Made by a program: the position numbers and the translations under genes
Shown: piece by piece, positions 1 through 12,687 of the stretch
Numbering within the stretch: position 1 is the stretch's first letter
How the letters are laid out: the number at the start of each line of letters is the position of its first letter
Assembly: GCA_963970005.1 (NCBI GenBank)
Contig: CAXAMN010026395.1
Coordinates: forward strand, 434,582 to 498,581
Direction: 5' to 3'
DNA length: 64,000 nt
DNA from: Durusdinium trenchii
Lineage: Eukaryota; Sar; Dinophyceae; Suessiales; Symbiodiniaceae
The notes under the pieces: generated by a model
What the model was told of the DNA's origin: nothing
What the model saw: only the letters and a program-made list of their open reading frames with translations
Database searches by the model: none

Positions 1-402
1 CACAAACACAAACACAACCACAAACACACAACCACAAACCCATCCACAAACCCATTCACAAGCACACAATCACAAAGACACAACCACAACCACAACCACA
101 ACTACAAACACACAGTCGCAAAGACACAACCACAACCACACAACTACAAACACACAACCACAAACACACAACCACAAACACGCAACCACAAACACGCAAC
201 CACAAACACACAACCACAAACACAGCCACAAACACAGCCACAAACACAACCACAAACACAATCACAAACACACAAACACACAAACACACAATCACAAACT
301 CACAGCCACTAACTCACAATCACAAACACAACCACAACCACAACACAGCACACAACCACAACCACAACACACAACCACAGCACACAACCCGAGCGCCCAC
401 AA
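1..402. repeat. A/C-rich simple repeat (CACAAM)n
   Basis: Imperfect tandem array of 6-8 nt units of the type CACAAA/CACAAC, drifting into CACAGC near its 3' end. The minus-strand reading frames through it encode only Val/Cys/Phe/Leu/Trp low-complexity peptides, so they are not genes. The array is open at the window edge. Confidence 0.95.
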
Positions 403-685
403 ACAAAATCGAGAGCTACAATACTCACGACCATGGCAACATGCTCCTCACCATGGCATCAAAACATGATTGACATGTCATGGTGGGGATCACTCGAAGT
501 AAAGTAATTTTTTTCTGGAGTCATGTCCAATTTTTCTGAAATGCTTTGGAGGGTCCAGGTATTTGTATTTTAATAGACTTCCCAAACCATGGGTAGGCTG
601 TTTTGTTTCCTTCTTCCACGAGGTCGTTGCCTGGTAGGTCTCCATTTAACTGCCCATATGATGTCGGTCGAGGAGGTTGAATGTG

Positions 686-786
686 CCTGGAGTCTCGGTT
701 TGCCTCAGAAAATGGGCGAGTATTTACTGCATTTTGTTTGGGTCACGTCCCGCTTTTCTAGTGTTACAAGCTGGAGGGTCCAGGTA
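686..786. mobile_element. Miniature inverted-repeat element, family 1 copy
   Basis: Starts CCTGGAGTCTC, continues with a CTCAGAAAATGGG-like block and a TTTGGGTCACGTCCC-like block, and ends GGAGGGTCCAGGTA. The same ordered blocks recur at 2,367, 4,141, 15,754, 42,516, 44,962 and 55,770, so this is a dispersed non-coding element of 85-140 bp. Confidence 0.75.
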
Positions 787-1098
787 TATGCATGTTGTTG
801 GTGATGTTTGGTGAGATACTGTAATTGATTGTCAGATGGAGATTCTTGGAATGTGATGGTTGGTTTTTGACCGCTTCATTTCTCTAAGCACACCGCATCT
901 TTGATATGTCCAAAGTGTGAATAATTCAGGTGATACCTGCCTTTGTTGTATGACCTCATTTATACCACCACTAGTTTGGAATCCCAAGTGAACTAAAGTC
1001 TATATAATTTGTCGACACCGGATGAAAAGCCCTCCTCAAGCTTTGTTATTCATTAGAGTGGGGTGTGTTTTAGTTTGGGTTCTCGAGCTGTAGTAGCA

Positions 1099-1800
1099 CA
1101 CTCCCTCTACGCAGGTGCAGTTTTAAGAATTTTCTTTCCTCAAGACTCAACGGATATAGCACAGTTCCCGCATAAATGAAACTGCTGGCCTGCGCTCGAC
1201 AGGTTGTACGAAGTGTTCCCTCTTTTAGTGGTAATTATATAGTAGATTTAGCAGTGGGCTGGACAGAGGATTGGAAAGAGTCTGATACGCATATGGTTTC
1301 AGCCACAAGCGTTTCCCAATAGGTATGTCAGAAGAGAACCAGCAGGAATAGCTATGACAAACCAAGTGACAACAAAGGTGCCTCCAGCATACGGCTACGA
1401 CGGAAACAGTCATGGTTTTCTTCTGAGGACGCCATAGACGACATGTGTGACATGGCAGAGTTAGAGAAAGAGAAAAGAGGACCTGCATTGAGAAACCAGC
1501 TAGTAGAAGCAGCAGCAAACAACGCGTTTTGGATAGATACATGCTGATAGCAAGTACTTGGTTGTACAGAGTTCTGCTGGACTCGACTTTTCCCTAAAAA
1601 CACAAAGAACACAGCGACACGGTGCTCTGTGTATGGAGTGTGTTATGATCTAGTTGCCTGCTGGCACAGCCCCTCTGCACAGCTGCAGTTGCAAGCGTTC
1701 TGCTTCTTCAAGGCTCAAAGGATATTGCACGGCCCTCACGTAAATGAAACTGTTGGCCTGCGCTCTACAGGGCGTACGTGGTAGTCCCTTTTTCAGGGGT
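1099..1800. repeat. Diverged direct duplication (two ~135 bp copies)
   Basis: Copy one (about 1,099-1,235) and copy two (about 1,664-1,800) share the order CCTC..GCA..TGCAGTT, CTCAA.GGATAT.GCAC and AAATGAAACTG.TGGCCTG. Many substitutions separate them. The unit has no coding signal. It is an old dispersed or tandem repeat of unknown class. Confidence 0.6.
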
Positions 1801-2366
1801 GGACAGTAGTTATTTCTTAAGTCTTAAGACTAAATCGATGAGAGCCGGCCAAAATCATTGGGATGGTTAATCAAATGTAGACAGTATACAGACCTCAACC
1901 ACTGGGATTGCAAGATCACAATAGCTGCGTTGCTGCACCTTCTGCACCCCTTCTGGGGCATTCACGTCACGGGGGGAGTGTCTCCTTCAGCGATCGCAGG
2001 TTCAAACGCGTTGGTAGATCGGATGTGTTGACCTGGTTGATCTTTGACCTGTCCAAAACGATTTTTTACCTTCTTGAATGGTCATTCTAGGTGGACCGAA
2101 CTTCCGAATGTCCGTGACTTCGGCGCTGGCAATGTCTCGTTGAAGCTGGATGTCCGGCTTCAGCCCACCCCAACCTTTCGTGTGGGTGGAGGCAATCACA
2201 ACGTCACGATCAAGCTGGAAACGCCGGTGGGGGCCCCGGGACCGGAAACGATCTGACGGTGGGTTTGGGGTCGGGATCAAGCATGCAAACGGAGCAAAGT
2301 GCTGGATCCTGAATATCTATCCATGTCCAAAATGCCCTGAACTGTAGAACAAATACTGAAGTCATC

Positions 2367-2466
2367 TACCTGGAGTCCGTTGGTTCCTCGGAAAATGGGG
2401 ACACTTGTATTTGCGTTGTGTTTGGGCCATACCCCAGTTTCAAGGATATGACCCGGAGGGTCCAGG
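2367..2466. mobile_element. Miniature inverted-repeat element, family 1 copy
   Basis: Shows TACCTGGAGTCCG, CCTCGGAAAATGGGG, GTGTTTGGGCCAT and terminal GGAGGGTCCAGG in the family order. Boundaries are set by the terminal motifs. Confidence 0.7.
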
Positions 2467-3664
2467 CACATAGGAAACATACACCGTTCAGGACCTTCAA
2501 ATTGACCTGTTATTTCATCTCTGAAGAGGTCACTTAGAGACTCCAAAGAGGTCATCTTGAACACAGTAAGGTGGCACGAGGTTTAGCAGGAGGGCATTGT
2601 AGCGGGGGAGTAAGATCACCGGACCTTCTGATCAGATTCTGTGCAGTTCATGTCCATGTCACTTGTCACACTCCCCAGAAGTTACGACTCAACAACGGCC
2701 AATGCAAAATCAAATGTTGCAAAACATCCAGAGGAGGTTCATGGAGGTTCCAACAGTTTCTTGGAGAGTGCGCATTCTGCACAGACATTTGAGGAGCTTG
2801 GTACGTGTGGTTGTCCACATCGATGTTTGTGCGTGTCAAGAAATTCATCCACAATCGAAACGACTATTTTTTGCAGGACTCCTGGAATGTCCTGAACAGC
2901 GGGGAATGTGCAGATCTTCGCAAAACGGGACAGACACCACATCTTGGCGCGGACGGACCCGCATTGGTGTCTGTTGAATGGGAGAATGACAGAATGTCCA
3001 CAGCAATTTCAACAGCCACAAAACAACATGGCACCTCTTCTTTGGTGCCTTATTCACGAACACTAGACCAAGTACCTCAAAAAGCTCTGTGGCGTGTCCT
3101 ACTCTCCAAATTCTTTAGGGACTCCAAGTACCTGGATCTTCAAAGGTGTCACCTGGCTGGAAGCCCCTACACGACCTATCGGGACCTCCAGCCAGGACAC
3201 CCGCCCTGAAGGTCCAAGTACGTATTGCGAATGAATCTCAAGACCAATGCGACCTGATTCGATCTCTCGGGTTGTCTGCCGGTTCTCGCGTTTTCCAAGG
3301 CTGGCCCGCCAGCAAAGCCAGTTGAGCTCACACCTCCCGCTCCTGGCCCGCCATGGTGCCCAGAGCTTCTTTTGGTTGCCACCGGATCCACGACCGGCAT
3401 CAGGTCGTTTCAGACCGGTGTACAACATATAAAGCACTGACAGGCTGCAATCACGTCGTTTCAATTTCAAGCACGGTCGACCCGTTTGTACCTCGCAACA
3501 TGGGTAGTACACCATGTCAGGGCCCAGGAAACTCGGGGTTGTCCAAGAATAGTTCCTATTCGAGGTTTTTTGGGGTGGCTACGGCTATTGACCACCTGAA
3601 AGGGGCCCTGGTCCGTGTTTGTTTTTGGGTCAAATAGGGTCCTTCCATGCTTCAGGTCCGTCCG

Positions 3665-3835
3665 CGACCGTCCGACCAAGGCCGATGCAGAAGCGCCTCA
3701 GTGGTTCCTCCGTGCGGTCGAATCACTCCATTCTGTCCGAAGGACGTCAGGCGGTGTTCCACCCGCGAAGCTGCGGTTCGGAACCCGCGCAGCGGCCGAG
3801 CGGGGGCAAACGGTTCGTTCGGTGGGGGGAGATGG
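3665..3835 (+). other. GC-rich island, possible orphan exon
   Basis: About 170 nt clearly richer in GC than its surroundings, with an open plus-strand frame containing AEAPQWFLRAVESLHS. GC-rich islands elsewhere in this window proved to be kinesin and karyopherin exons, which is the only reason to suspect coding here. No splice pair is convincing and no family is recognised. Confidence 0.2.
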
Positions 3836-4140
3836 TGGAGGATGGTTAGTGGACTTGTTCAACACCCATTCAGCCCATTCATATTTGTACGTCAGGACAT
3901 GTCAGGACTGTTGCTAACTGTTGCTACCTTTCGGACTCCCTCTTGATAGGCAGAGACTGGTCACTTGAAACGGACATAGCTGTGGATCGCTGTGGCTCTG
4001 ATTACCGCTTGCAGATGCACATACAGGAATTGTGATTATGCAAAGAAGATCGAGAAGTATGAAGGGATTCGGTGCACTCGCCAAACATTTACAACCTTTG
4101 GTCAAGGTTTGGAAGGGCCTTTTGATGTGTTTTGCGCAAG

Positions 4141-4220
4141 TAAGTGCTTCAGAAAATGGGTAGTCGTACGGGTACCTGTTCTTTAGTCCGGGTCATGTCC
4201 TATGTACTCTCGGGTCCAGG
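4141..4220. mobile_element. Miniature inverted-repeat element, family 1 copy
   Basis: Degenerate copy: CTTCAGAAAATGGGTAGTCG, GGGTACCTGTT, CCGGGTCATGTCC and terminal CGGGTCCAGGTA are in family order. The left terminus is eroded. Confidence 0.6.
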
Positions 4221-4562
4221 TAACTATTATACGATGATATGTTGATGGACAGCAACGCGTGACGCTTTTCATGTCCTGGCTCATATCCCCTTTCTCTTGA
4301 ACAAGGCGACAAGGAGACGGCCGAAAGTGAGGAACATCAGATTTCGCTAGGCAAGCGAAGCCTGGTGTGGCAAGCTAAGCCTACTTGTAGGCTGACCCCC
4401 CTTGACCCCCACCCTTCCGTCTTGTCCACTTCTACCGACGTCCGACGTCCGCGCAGTTGGGTGAACGCGACAAGCGACGTCGGAGACCTTCGATGGCTGC
4501 TGGGATGGACCGATGGATGGGCGCCGAGGTGTGAACGCAAAGAAAACACCTTTGACTGTTAA

Positions 4563-4654
4563 CTGTTGTTGTTGTGGCGGTTGTGGTTGTGGTTGTGGTT
4601 GTGGTTGTGGTTGTTGTTGTTGTTGTTGTGGTGGTGGTGGTGGTGGTGGTGTTT
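4563..4654. repeat. GTT/GGTTGT/GGT microsatellite
   Basis: Runs of TTG, then GGTTGT units, then TTG again and finally (GGT)n. It yields a poly-Thr open frame on the minus strand that I reject as a gene. Confidence 0.95.
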
Positions 4655-6207
4655 TGGTTGGGTTTGACGGTTGAGGTCATAGCAATGTGGAAAGCCTTCA
4701 AATCTTAGTTTTGGAATGCTTGGATATGTTATGATTGATTTGCTTGCTCGAACAAGTAGGGGAGAATGGCCTCATAGTGTTTATCATAAAATGCTTAACT
4801 GAAGGAAGCTAATAATATAATATATTATATATATATTTAATAGTTGGCATATGGGATCTCTTTTTGAATTTGATTTGCTGACACAATATGGTTTTCATCC
4901 ATGTTGTTCTTTCACACATGTTCAGAGCTGAGCCGAATGCGCCCTCTTGTTCTGGGGACGATTCAGGTTTCATGAGAATCTGTTGCTTTTTCGGCTTGTG
5001 TGCGAACCAAGGGGCACGTTGTTTCAGGTGTTTTTGAAGTTCGACCAACCGGCTTGGCGTTTTTGCACAGGGCGCCTGGTCATGTAGGCTGTGGGTCTAC
5101 TCTTCAGGTCATTTGGTAAACAAAAAACTTATATAAAACATTCGAAAAGCAATGAACAACAAACATTCCAAGGCCTCGTTGTGGAGCAAATATCAGAGAT
5201 AACAAACAAAAAGATCATCCAACAAGGTCGGTGCTCGGTGGACTTCTACTTAGTAGCCCATCCCTTCCCGGGCCCTTCCTCAGCCTCCAGGATCTCGTAG
5301 GATGTTTGCACTGTTTGCACACTTGCACCGGAATCCCCGGACTCTGGGCTGCTTTGATCATGTTCGCCGCAGCATGGTCCAACTGGGGTTGAGCGCCAAG
5401 GGCCGGGCCTTTGAATTGCCTTGACTGGTTGGAATGGTGTGGATGTCATATCCCGACAATGTGGGCCCATCTTCTGCCACTGTCGATGTTGGGTTGTTTC
5501 ATCGATGTTGGTCAACAGTGTGGTGCATCTTCAAAGCAAAGTAGTACAGCAAAGGAATCAGATGACACGACCCCAAGGAAGAAACAGGCACGAAACTACT
5601 CCTTTTTCCTGCCAGCGCGACCTGAAACTCCGGGAACAGGTCGACCCACCACCTCACCACCACCTCACACTGGCTCCCGGCTCCGGCTCCGGACGACGTG
5701 TGTCTTCGGTGAAGCTCAGGATGGGATAGGCAGTTCCCCAGGCCTTCGGTGGCCAAAGCAGGGGTCCAACCTCAGCCTCGGTGCATCTTGGCAGCAAGGG
5801 CGCTTCGTGGCGGGAGGTGGGACTGGATGGAAAGCTCTATAGACTGGCCGTTGAGTAGCTCCGCTTTGAAGACGGACACATGGACCGGACCCTGAAAGCA
5901 TCTGAACTCCCCCTTAGGTGTTCTTGGAAAGCTGGCGTCGGACTCGGGGTGCTCAATCATGCCCAAACCACCGGGGGTCCATCATTGGTTTCCCGGAGGT
6001 TTTTGGGGTCTTCCTACACCCCATCCTTCATCCTTCGTAGCTTTTCCAACATGAGACACCGAGCCCATGAACCGAACCCTTTCAGAGGCACTGGGCCCCA
6101 GTGGCCTCAGGCTTTCCGAGGAACGGGGCGACTCCAGGTTGATCCACATGCTCCACTTTTCTCAGAAGGTATATATGCCATCTTGGACCCGAATGAAATC
6201 ACCACTC

Positions 6208-6888
6208 CCGTTTTGGATCCGTTTTCGTACCGAACCTCAGGTTCGGTACGGCTGGACCCTCCTGGCACCTATAGATAATTCAGTGTCTCCTTCTTCACCT
6301 AGCCTGAGAAGGTACGACTGGATCCCTAGGGTATATATGCATCAAAGGCTTTTCCTTGGTGGCTTGACACTGTTTCACATTTAACTTAGGAAAGCTTGCC
6401 CCCTGTACCTCCCTTGTAGATTCTGCAGGGCAGGTCCCCCCAATGTCAAGGCACATATAGCTGCGTACAGAATGCATCTTGTGCACCTTGGATAAAGCTT
6501 CAAACCCAGAAAGGCAGTCCCGATCAAAAACAAATGGTTCCCCAATCCGACAATGGAGGTCAAAGTGGTTGAAACTGGGAAGTTCCATCCAGACTTGTTA
6601 CTGGGACTGGGCCACTGGGTTTCCAATTAAAAAACTCTGCTTCTCCGAACCTCTTCGATTCAGCGGCTCTGTCGGTATCCTTGTGCACCGCCTGACCAAC
6701 ATCCACCCTCGGGCGGAATTCAAGTGTCCACGTTTGGGAGGCGTTGATAGGCTTAGACGAGGCCCTATAGGGATCTAGTCGTACCTTCTCAGGTTAGGTG
6801 AAGAAGGAGACACTGAATTATCTATAGGTGCCAGGAGGGTCCAGCCGTACCGAACCTGAGGTTCGGTACGAAAACGGATCCGAAACGG
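6208..6888. mobile_element. Inverted-repeat element with ~125 bp arms
   Basis: The left arm (6,208-6,331) and right arm (6,763-6,888) are near-perfect reverse complements by eye, with only a few mismatches. Each arm carries the palindrome CCGAACCTCAGGTTCGG, a CTCCTGGCACCTATAG block and, at the inner end, GAGAAGGTACGACTGGATC. The spacer is about 430 bp with no coding signal. A diverged single-arm copy lies at about 39,485-39,600. Arm similarity implies recent insertion or conversion. This is a foldback-type or MITE-pair element. Confidence 0.8.
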
Positions 6889-9800
6889 GAGGGTATCTTG
6901 GTGAATCGGAAGCTTCACCATTTGAAGACTTCTTACGCCATCGAAAGTCCGTTCCGGTCGTGTCGACCGTTGACACGTGTTCTTGAAGGTGTCACCACTC
7001 TCGATGTTTTGCACGGCTTTGAGGTTCTTTTGCAGTGTTTAACTCCAATCCGTGTTCATTTGATCGAGCTTCCCAGTGTTGCTGTACGTGAAGCGGGGGA
7101 AGATTGTTCAGGACAGACCCTCCATAGCAAGTGTCCCTACACTCCAAACCGGATGGACAATATATACACCATTACACGCCCAAATATATAGAAATTATGG
7201 AATTCCAGCCGCTGATTCAGTGGTTCGTATTGAACAACCATTGTTTTACTACGGATTTTACGACGAAACCAGCTCAACCATTTTAAGAATAGTCTTGGGA
7301 GGTTATAGGGGCCCTCAAGAGATTCAATTCTCGGGTGGAACTTGACCTGACGACTCGTCCCTTGAGCTGCCTGAGCTGCCAGCTGCAGCTCCAACAGTTC
7401 CTGGACCCTCCAGTTCATACCTTTGAACATGGGACATGTGACATGACACGATGGAAAACGAGCTAATTACCTGGACCCGACTTCATGTACTGAACCTGGG
7501 ACATGACCTAAACAGAAAACTGGTACTTCTAATTGATTCCAGCTTTCTGAGTTCCTTTGAGACTCTAGGGACAGCATGGTGTGACACTCTAGGTACATCC
7601 CTTGTGCCGATCCGTCCCCAAGGCCGAGGTCGAAAGCCCTCGGATGCGCTCAGAGGCGGATGCTGATGGTTTCTAGCCGGGGTCTTTTGGGTCTTCTTCA
7701 TCTTGAGGATGTCGAATCCATGTTCAACAAGACATGGATGCAATTACAATGCAAAATATGCCTATGGCATCCTATGACCATGTTTTACATATTTTTACAT
7801 GGGGTGATGACCTGATTCCGACTTTTCTTTGCGGGCTCCAGCTCAAGTTCCTGCCGCAAGGTCTAATGGAACGCAAGCAAGTTACAAGGGATCTATATAG
7901 TTGTATATAGTTTATCATTTATCCCATTTATGATCCTAATCATGTAGGTAACATTAGGTAGCTATTCACACAGACGTCCGGATGGTCTGGGTTCATGGAA
8001 GGGATGGTCCAGGAGAGTCACCCGGGTGGCCCTGTCAGATGGGAAAGAAGGTGAACTCTGCTGTGAGACTCATTGGTACCCTAGAACATTGGAGATGACC
8101 CTCACAAACAACACAAGCTGAGCTTCCTGGAGTTTCAGCTCGTACCTTGGAACATGGCTACAAAGATGCAAACTTGTACTTGACCACATGTTCCATGGCC
8201 TCGGTACGAGCTACACGAGTATACGCTGCGTCCGATCCACGTCCGACGTCCGATCCACGTCTTGTCCGTGCTCCCTTGGCTCGGTGGACCTGTCCCGCCT
8301 GGCAAGGCCGATCTCCTTCCGCAGCAAAGCAGTTCCGGCCGCCAGCTGAGACCCGTCGGGGAGGCCCGGTCGGAGGGTGGCGGAGGAAAGCAGGTAGGAC
8401 TGGAGCACCCCCTGGTACCACTTGGTTCCAGGGAATAAACCAAACTCTATACCAATTACCAACTATGCAAAAGTTCAGCCTGTTAGTTGGCTGGTTCTAT
8501 AATGTTCTATAATATATATAGATGAAAAGGCAGACATTTTGCAAAGTTGGAAGGTCCAGCTACTGTAGGTAGAAGTGATCTTCGAAGTCAAGGGATCGAA
8601 GTGACTGTTTCACCGCCTCGAGGAGGGTAAATCACCTGAAACCCTGGGTTTGCAAGGGATACCTGTCACTTGTGGTGTGGCTCGTCCCATCCAGTGAGCG
8701 CGTGTGACAAGAAGAGCACCCCTATAGACTCCCCGAACCTCCATGGATAGCAACATATAGCAACCCTTTGGAACTGCTGGAAGATATATGTTGACCGAGG
8801 GAAACACCAAGTGCTCGGTAATTCCAGATGCTCCATGCAAGTAACTGTGACCTTCATGTTTGGATGTTCTTGGTGGTGTGTAGGTCATCTCTACTTGCCT
8901 GAACCCTCCAAAGTACTCTATGAGACCCTGCAGCATGTTCTGGGCGAACCATGTTTGCATAATCACACTCTTTACGATGGCGTCCGGGTTGCAGATGTTG
9001 TAAGGACTCTGTCCTGCCCAGTGCCCGCCTTTGATGGGCGGTCAATATCTGTCAATCGGTGACTCATCTCTGACATGCTGCCAATTCTGTTGGTTTTATA
9101 CTTTTGCCGAGCAACCCCATTCAGCTTGGTTTGGGGAGAGTAGTTTTTGGGCATGCAGCGAAGAACAACTTCTCGGGAGGGTGGACAAAAATGAGATCAA
9201 GGCATCTTGAATTTACACACCAGTGTTGAATGTATGTGATGTCCTTGTCACTTTATGTTGCTATACTTGCTTTTACTTTCTTAGATTCTTGACATCAATT
9301 CCATGCAATTTGGGCATAACTCCGGGAATGCTATTCGATGCGAAGCGGGTGTGCACACTGAAAAAGCATGTCGGATCATGCTCTTCTTAAGCTTCCAACA
9401 GGCAGCTGACGCAGTGGCTCCCAAAAATATGGTTTTCTGAACTCAGGACCGGCGTATCCGCCAAAGCCCTAGATGTGGAGCCAATGGGCCAGGCACATGC
9501 CATGCAGGATGCGCCGTGTGGCAATTGGAGCGCTCGAGCAACATTTTCCCATAAAGATAGCACTGCTAGTAGCACTGCTGATCAAATCTGACGGTCCGAC
9601 CATCAGGCAACCACTCATCGCAGCGCATCGACGCCTTCGCAAAACCAGAGACGCCTTCTTTCCAGTTCCAATGAGCCTTTCCAGTGCTGCTGAGTTCAGC
9701 GGAGCTTCGGCAAGAAGAATTGATTCTGGCGGACGAAGCCTTCGGACGATGCCTTCGGACAATGCCTTCGGTAGAGAGAGTCGTCCTAAAGCACTGGATC

Positions 9801-10322
9801 TGAGCTGCGCCTGCAGCCATTGCTCCTTGGAGGCGCAAAGATCTCTTGACAGTTACTTGACCCCCTGGTCAGACACCTTTGCGCATGGCACTGGTGCTAC
9901 AAGGTTGTGATACACCGTTCTGAGACACTCTTGAAATACGCTTTTCAGGGAGTTGTTTCAGGTACATGTAAGAGGAGACCGCTACGTAGAAGATGAACAA
10001 AGAGACCATAAGAGACCGTTTGTTCTAGAATTAAGAGACCTCATTCAGTCGGTTTGCACGCTCTCTGAAACTCCTTCGCGTCTTGGCAAGATGCGGTTCC
10101 CCTGGGCTCGTTGGTTTCTTTCGACGGAGTCTACAACCACACATAAAGCATCATAAAGCTGTATTTGTAGAAGACAAAGGGCACAGGCCAAGCTTAATCC
10201 TGTGTTCTGAATTTCATGTAATTGTAGACTCTTGATTCATATATATACCTCCCATATGAAGAGCACTTCCAATTCCAACGGTTCGGTTTAATCAAGAGTC
10301 CACATTAGACTAAACACCTTAG
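6889..10322. other. Stretch without a supported gene
   Basis: Contains reverse-oriented ends of family-1 elements at 7,387-7,440 and 7,468-7,517 (CCTGGACC..GGGACATGACC). A GC-rich patch at 8,300-8,402 could be an exon ending AAGCAG|GTAGGA. An open frame at 9,473-9,910 has no recognisable feature, and an ATGCCTTCGGAC triplet repeat lies near 9,737-9,770. No domain was recognised. Confidence 0.55.
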
Positions 10323-10442
10323 GATGGCCTTTTCGCTGCGTTCCACGGCATCACCGGTCCTACCTCTCGGGCGCAGTTCAACGACAGCGTCCTGAGCCTG
10401 TCGGCGGCCAGCTGGTCAATCGAACCGGACTATCTGAGGCGA
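10323..10442 (+). CDS. Orphan GC-rich exon, unknown protein
   Basis: A 120-nt open block bounded by a good acceptor (CACCTTAG) and a GT donor (CGA|GTCCGG). It encodes 40 residues of natural-looking composition, including FHGITGPTSRAQFNDSV and SWSIEPDYLRR. It is sharply richer in GC than both flanks, as are the kinesin and karyopherin exons of this window. No family is recognised and no partner exon could be linked to it. It may belong to a gene whose other exons lie in this region or outside it, or to a pseudogene fragment. Confidence 0.4.
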
Positions 10443-12635
10443 GTCCGGGGACGAGTCCGGTGGAGAACAGTCCTTTTGCCCAATTCCAATGCAATGGGTG
10501 AGTGGATCACTGCTGTTATAATCGATTATAATTATATGATCGTCTATGCATAGAAAATGATGTTGTTTGTGGATCGTGTTGACCCATGTTTAAACAGATG
10601 TATCAGTTCCCGGACCCAGCACTTTGCGCAGACCCAGCACTTGGTGGGTGGGGATGCCAGGGTTGGTCCCAAGCAACGTGCTTCTTGTGAACCGATTCCG
10701 GTGCAACAAGGTTCCGAGTGAAACACCAGCCACACAATGAGTTCATGATTGGCATGTATAGTCGCTCCAAACTGGAAAGGTTCGATCATTCAAATCGGTG
10801 AACATTGGTGTCTCACTTAATTGACTTGCCTTTTGCAGGAAGGCAAGCATTTCAACTTGACCAGTACGGAACCGTGCGCAGCACGGTCCTGCAAGGCAGG
10901 TGACTCCTGCAAAGTGCTTAAGCGATGCTCAAGTCCAGACCGAGCAGCTTTGGCGGTGTCGACCGAGCTTTCCCGTGGAACATGGGTACTGGTAGACGAA
11001 GCCGTTTTTTTCCAAAAACCGTCCAAAGGGTACTCTGAGGAGGTACCAGAGGAGGTACCATCCGGTGCTAGAGAGATGCCGACACAAATTCACCTCGACG
11101 AGCTTTGAGGAGGCCAGGCCATCGACCGGCTTTGCGCTGTTTGTCTCAACGATAAGTTGAGAACTGCGACAGAGTCGGTGCAGGGAATGTAATCCCCCAA
11201 AAGTCAACTTCCATTGCCACCTTCTCAGAAGGTACGACTGGGCCTTCACGAAATCGCCTACATTAGGCTGCGTGGAACACATCACCCTCGATAGGAGCGT
11301 ATGGGGATCTAGAATCTTGAAACCATCCTTGTCCGTCTTACTACAAACATGTTTTGCCATGTTTTGCCATCCGACCAAAAAAAAGACAAAGGGTCCGATC
11401 CATGTATCATGTTGCATATGTAGCCAAGGTATGGTTGGTGGTGACCCCATTCCTGGGTGGTCTCCTTTTCCAAAAGGTTGAAAAGGTCTAGAGTCTATAG
11501 TCTAACAGCTAAATCTGAGGTATTCAGATCTGCTTTTCATGTTGCACCATGTTGCATCAAACAAATGCCAGCCTGGAACCGCTGGTTCAAATCAGCGTTC
11601 ACCAAGGATATCTTGGAACAAGATCGGATGGCACTGCAAGTGCCTGCGGCTTAGCACCTCCCATGTCGACGAAAAGCCAAAAACCTTCGCGAGACTCAAA
11701 GCAGGCTGACACCCCTAGCATGGTGTGCCATCTGTAGCGGTGTTCCTTCGTTTGTTCTTTTTCGGTCACCATGAGTTACACTGTGGGCCGACTGTGGGGC
11801 ACAGGCTGTCACAGGTTCTCAACAGCTCTGACACCCGAAAACTCCAACTACCTCCTGAGGTTCGGTGGTTGGGGTGGGATTGCGGGGGGTCTAACTGTGG
11901 CTTCTGAGGATATGGTTAGAGCTCGAGGGACACTTTCTCTAACAGAGGTTCCTTCCACTCAACAATTTATGCGATTACTCTACCAACCGAAAGATTGCAG
12001 AAACCAATCGATGAACATCCCCCATCCACTTGGTCACTTGCCAGGGGGATGATCCCCTTTTTTCGTTCCCAAGACCCCAATGGATATGTGGATTATTATC
12101 ATAGTTGTTACCCTAATGTAGATACTCCTTTGCAGATGAACATGGAACCCCCAAACCACTGGGGTTGGTCTTCCTATATGGAAGTTTACGGGCGGGAACC
12201 ATTCCATACATTGGACTATAGTTATATATACATATGATCATTGATCATATTAATACATTATATGATCATAGTACATACGATCATAAACCCAATCGATGAC
12301 CATGGAGATAACCATTCCATACATGGACGCTTTGGCTTTTTGTTGCTTCTTGGAATCCGAGTCCCGCTTCGTAAGACACGCGGTCCCCGAATCCCGAGGC
12401 ACGCGGCCCCCAAGGCCACCATCGCCTCGACAGGAGACGAGCATGTTTCGGTGGGTCCAGACCACCACGTTGGGCCCAAGAACACCGAAGAGTGGAGGGA
12501 AAAACTCATACAAAAACCAGGTGGACCAGGGAAAACCAGGTCTTTTATGGTTTGTGGGCCCCCCTGGTTGGGTGTGGATTGGAATAGGCTCTCCATAGAC
12601 TGGACCCCATCTAAAAGACGCCTGCCCCGTGGGGT

Positions 12636-12687
12636 CATCGCCTGGAGGAGCGTGAGGTGCAGCTTGAACGAGCTCTGCACAGGCGAG
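12636..12687 (+). CDS. Possible small coiled-coil exon
   Basis: The frame reads HRLEEREVQLERALHRR with a GT donor after CGAG at 12,687. The heptad-like Leu/charged pattern would suit a coiled-coil segment. The 5' boundary is not resolved and the piece is short, so it is only a candidate. Confidence 0.25.

Larger units (their letters stand above)
787..6207. other. Repeat-rich stretch without a supported gene
   Basis: Both strands were read. Open frames are short, mutually overlapping and of biased composition, and I found no recognisable motif. The stretch holds family-1 elements, a 0.13 kb duplication, a GTT/GGT microsatellite, an AT-rich patch at 4,812-4,842 and a GC-rich island at 3,665-3,835. 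Most of it looks like decayed repeats. Confidence 0.6.

Noticed and set aside
56..295. Val/Cys/Phe-rich minus-strand frames
   Set aside because: Produced by the A/C-rich simple repeat; no membrane protein is implied.
4432..4701. Minus-strand frame with a long Thr run
   Set aside because: Produced by the GTT/GGT microsatellite.
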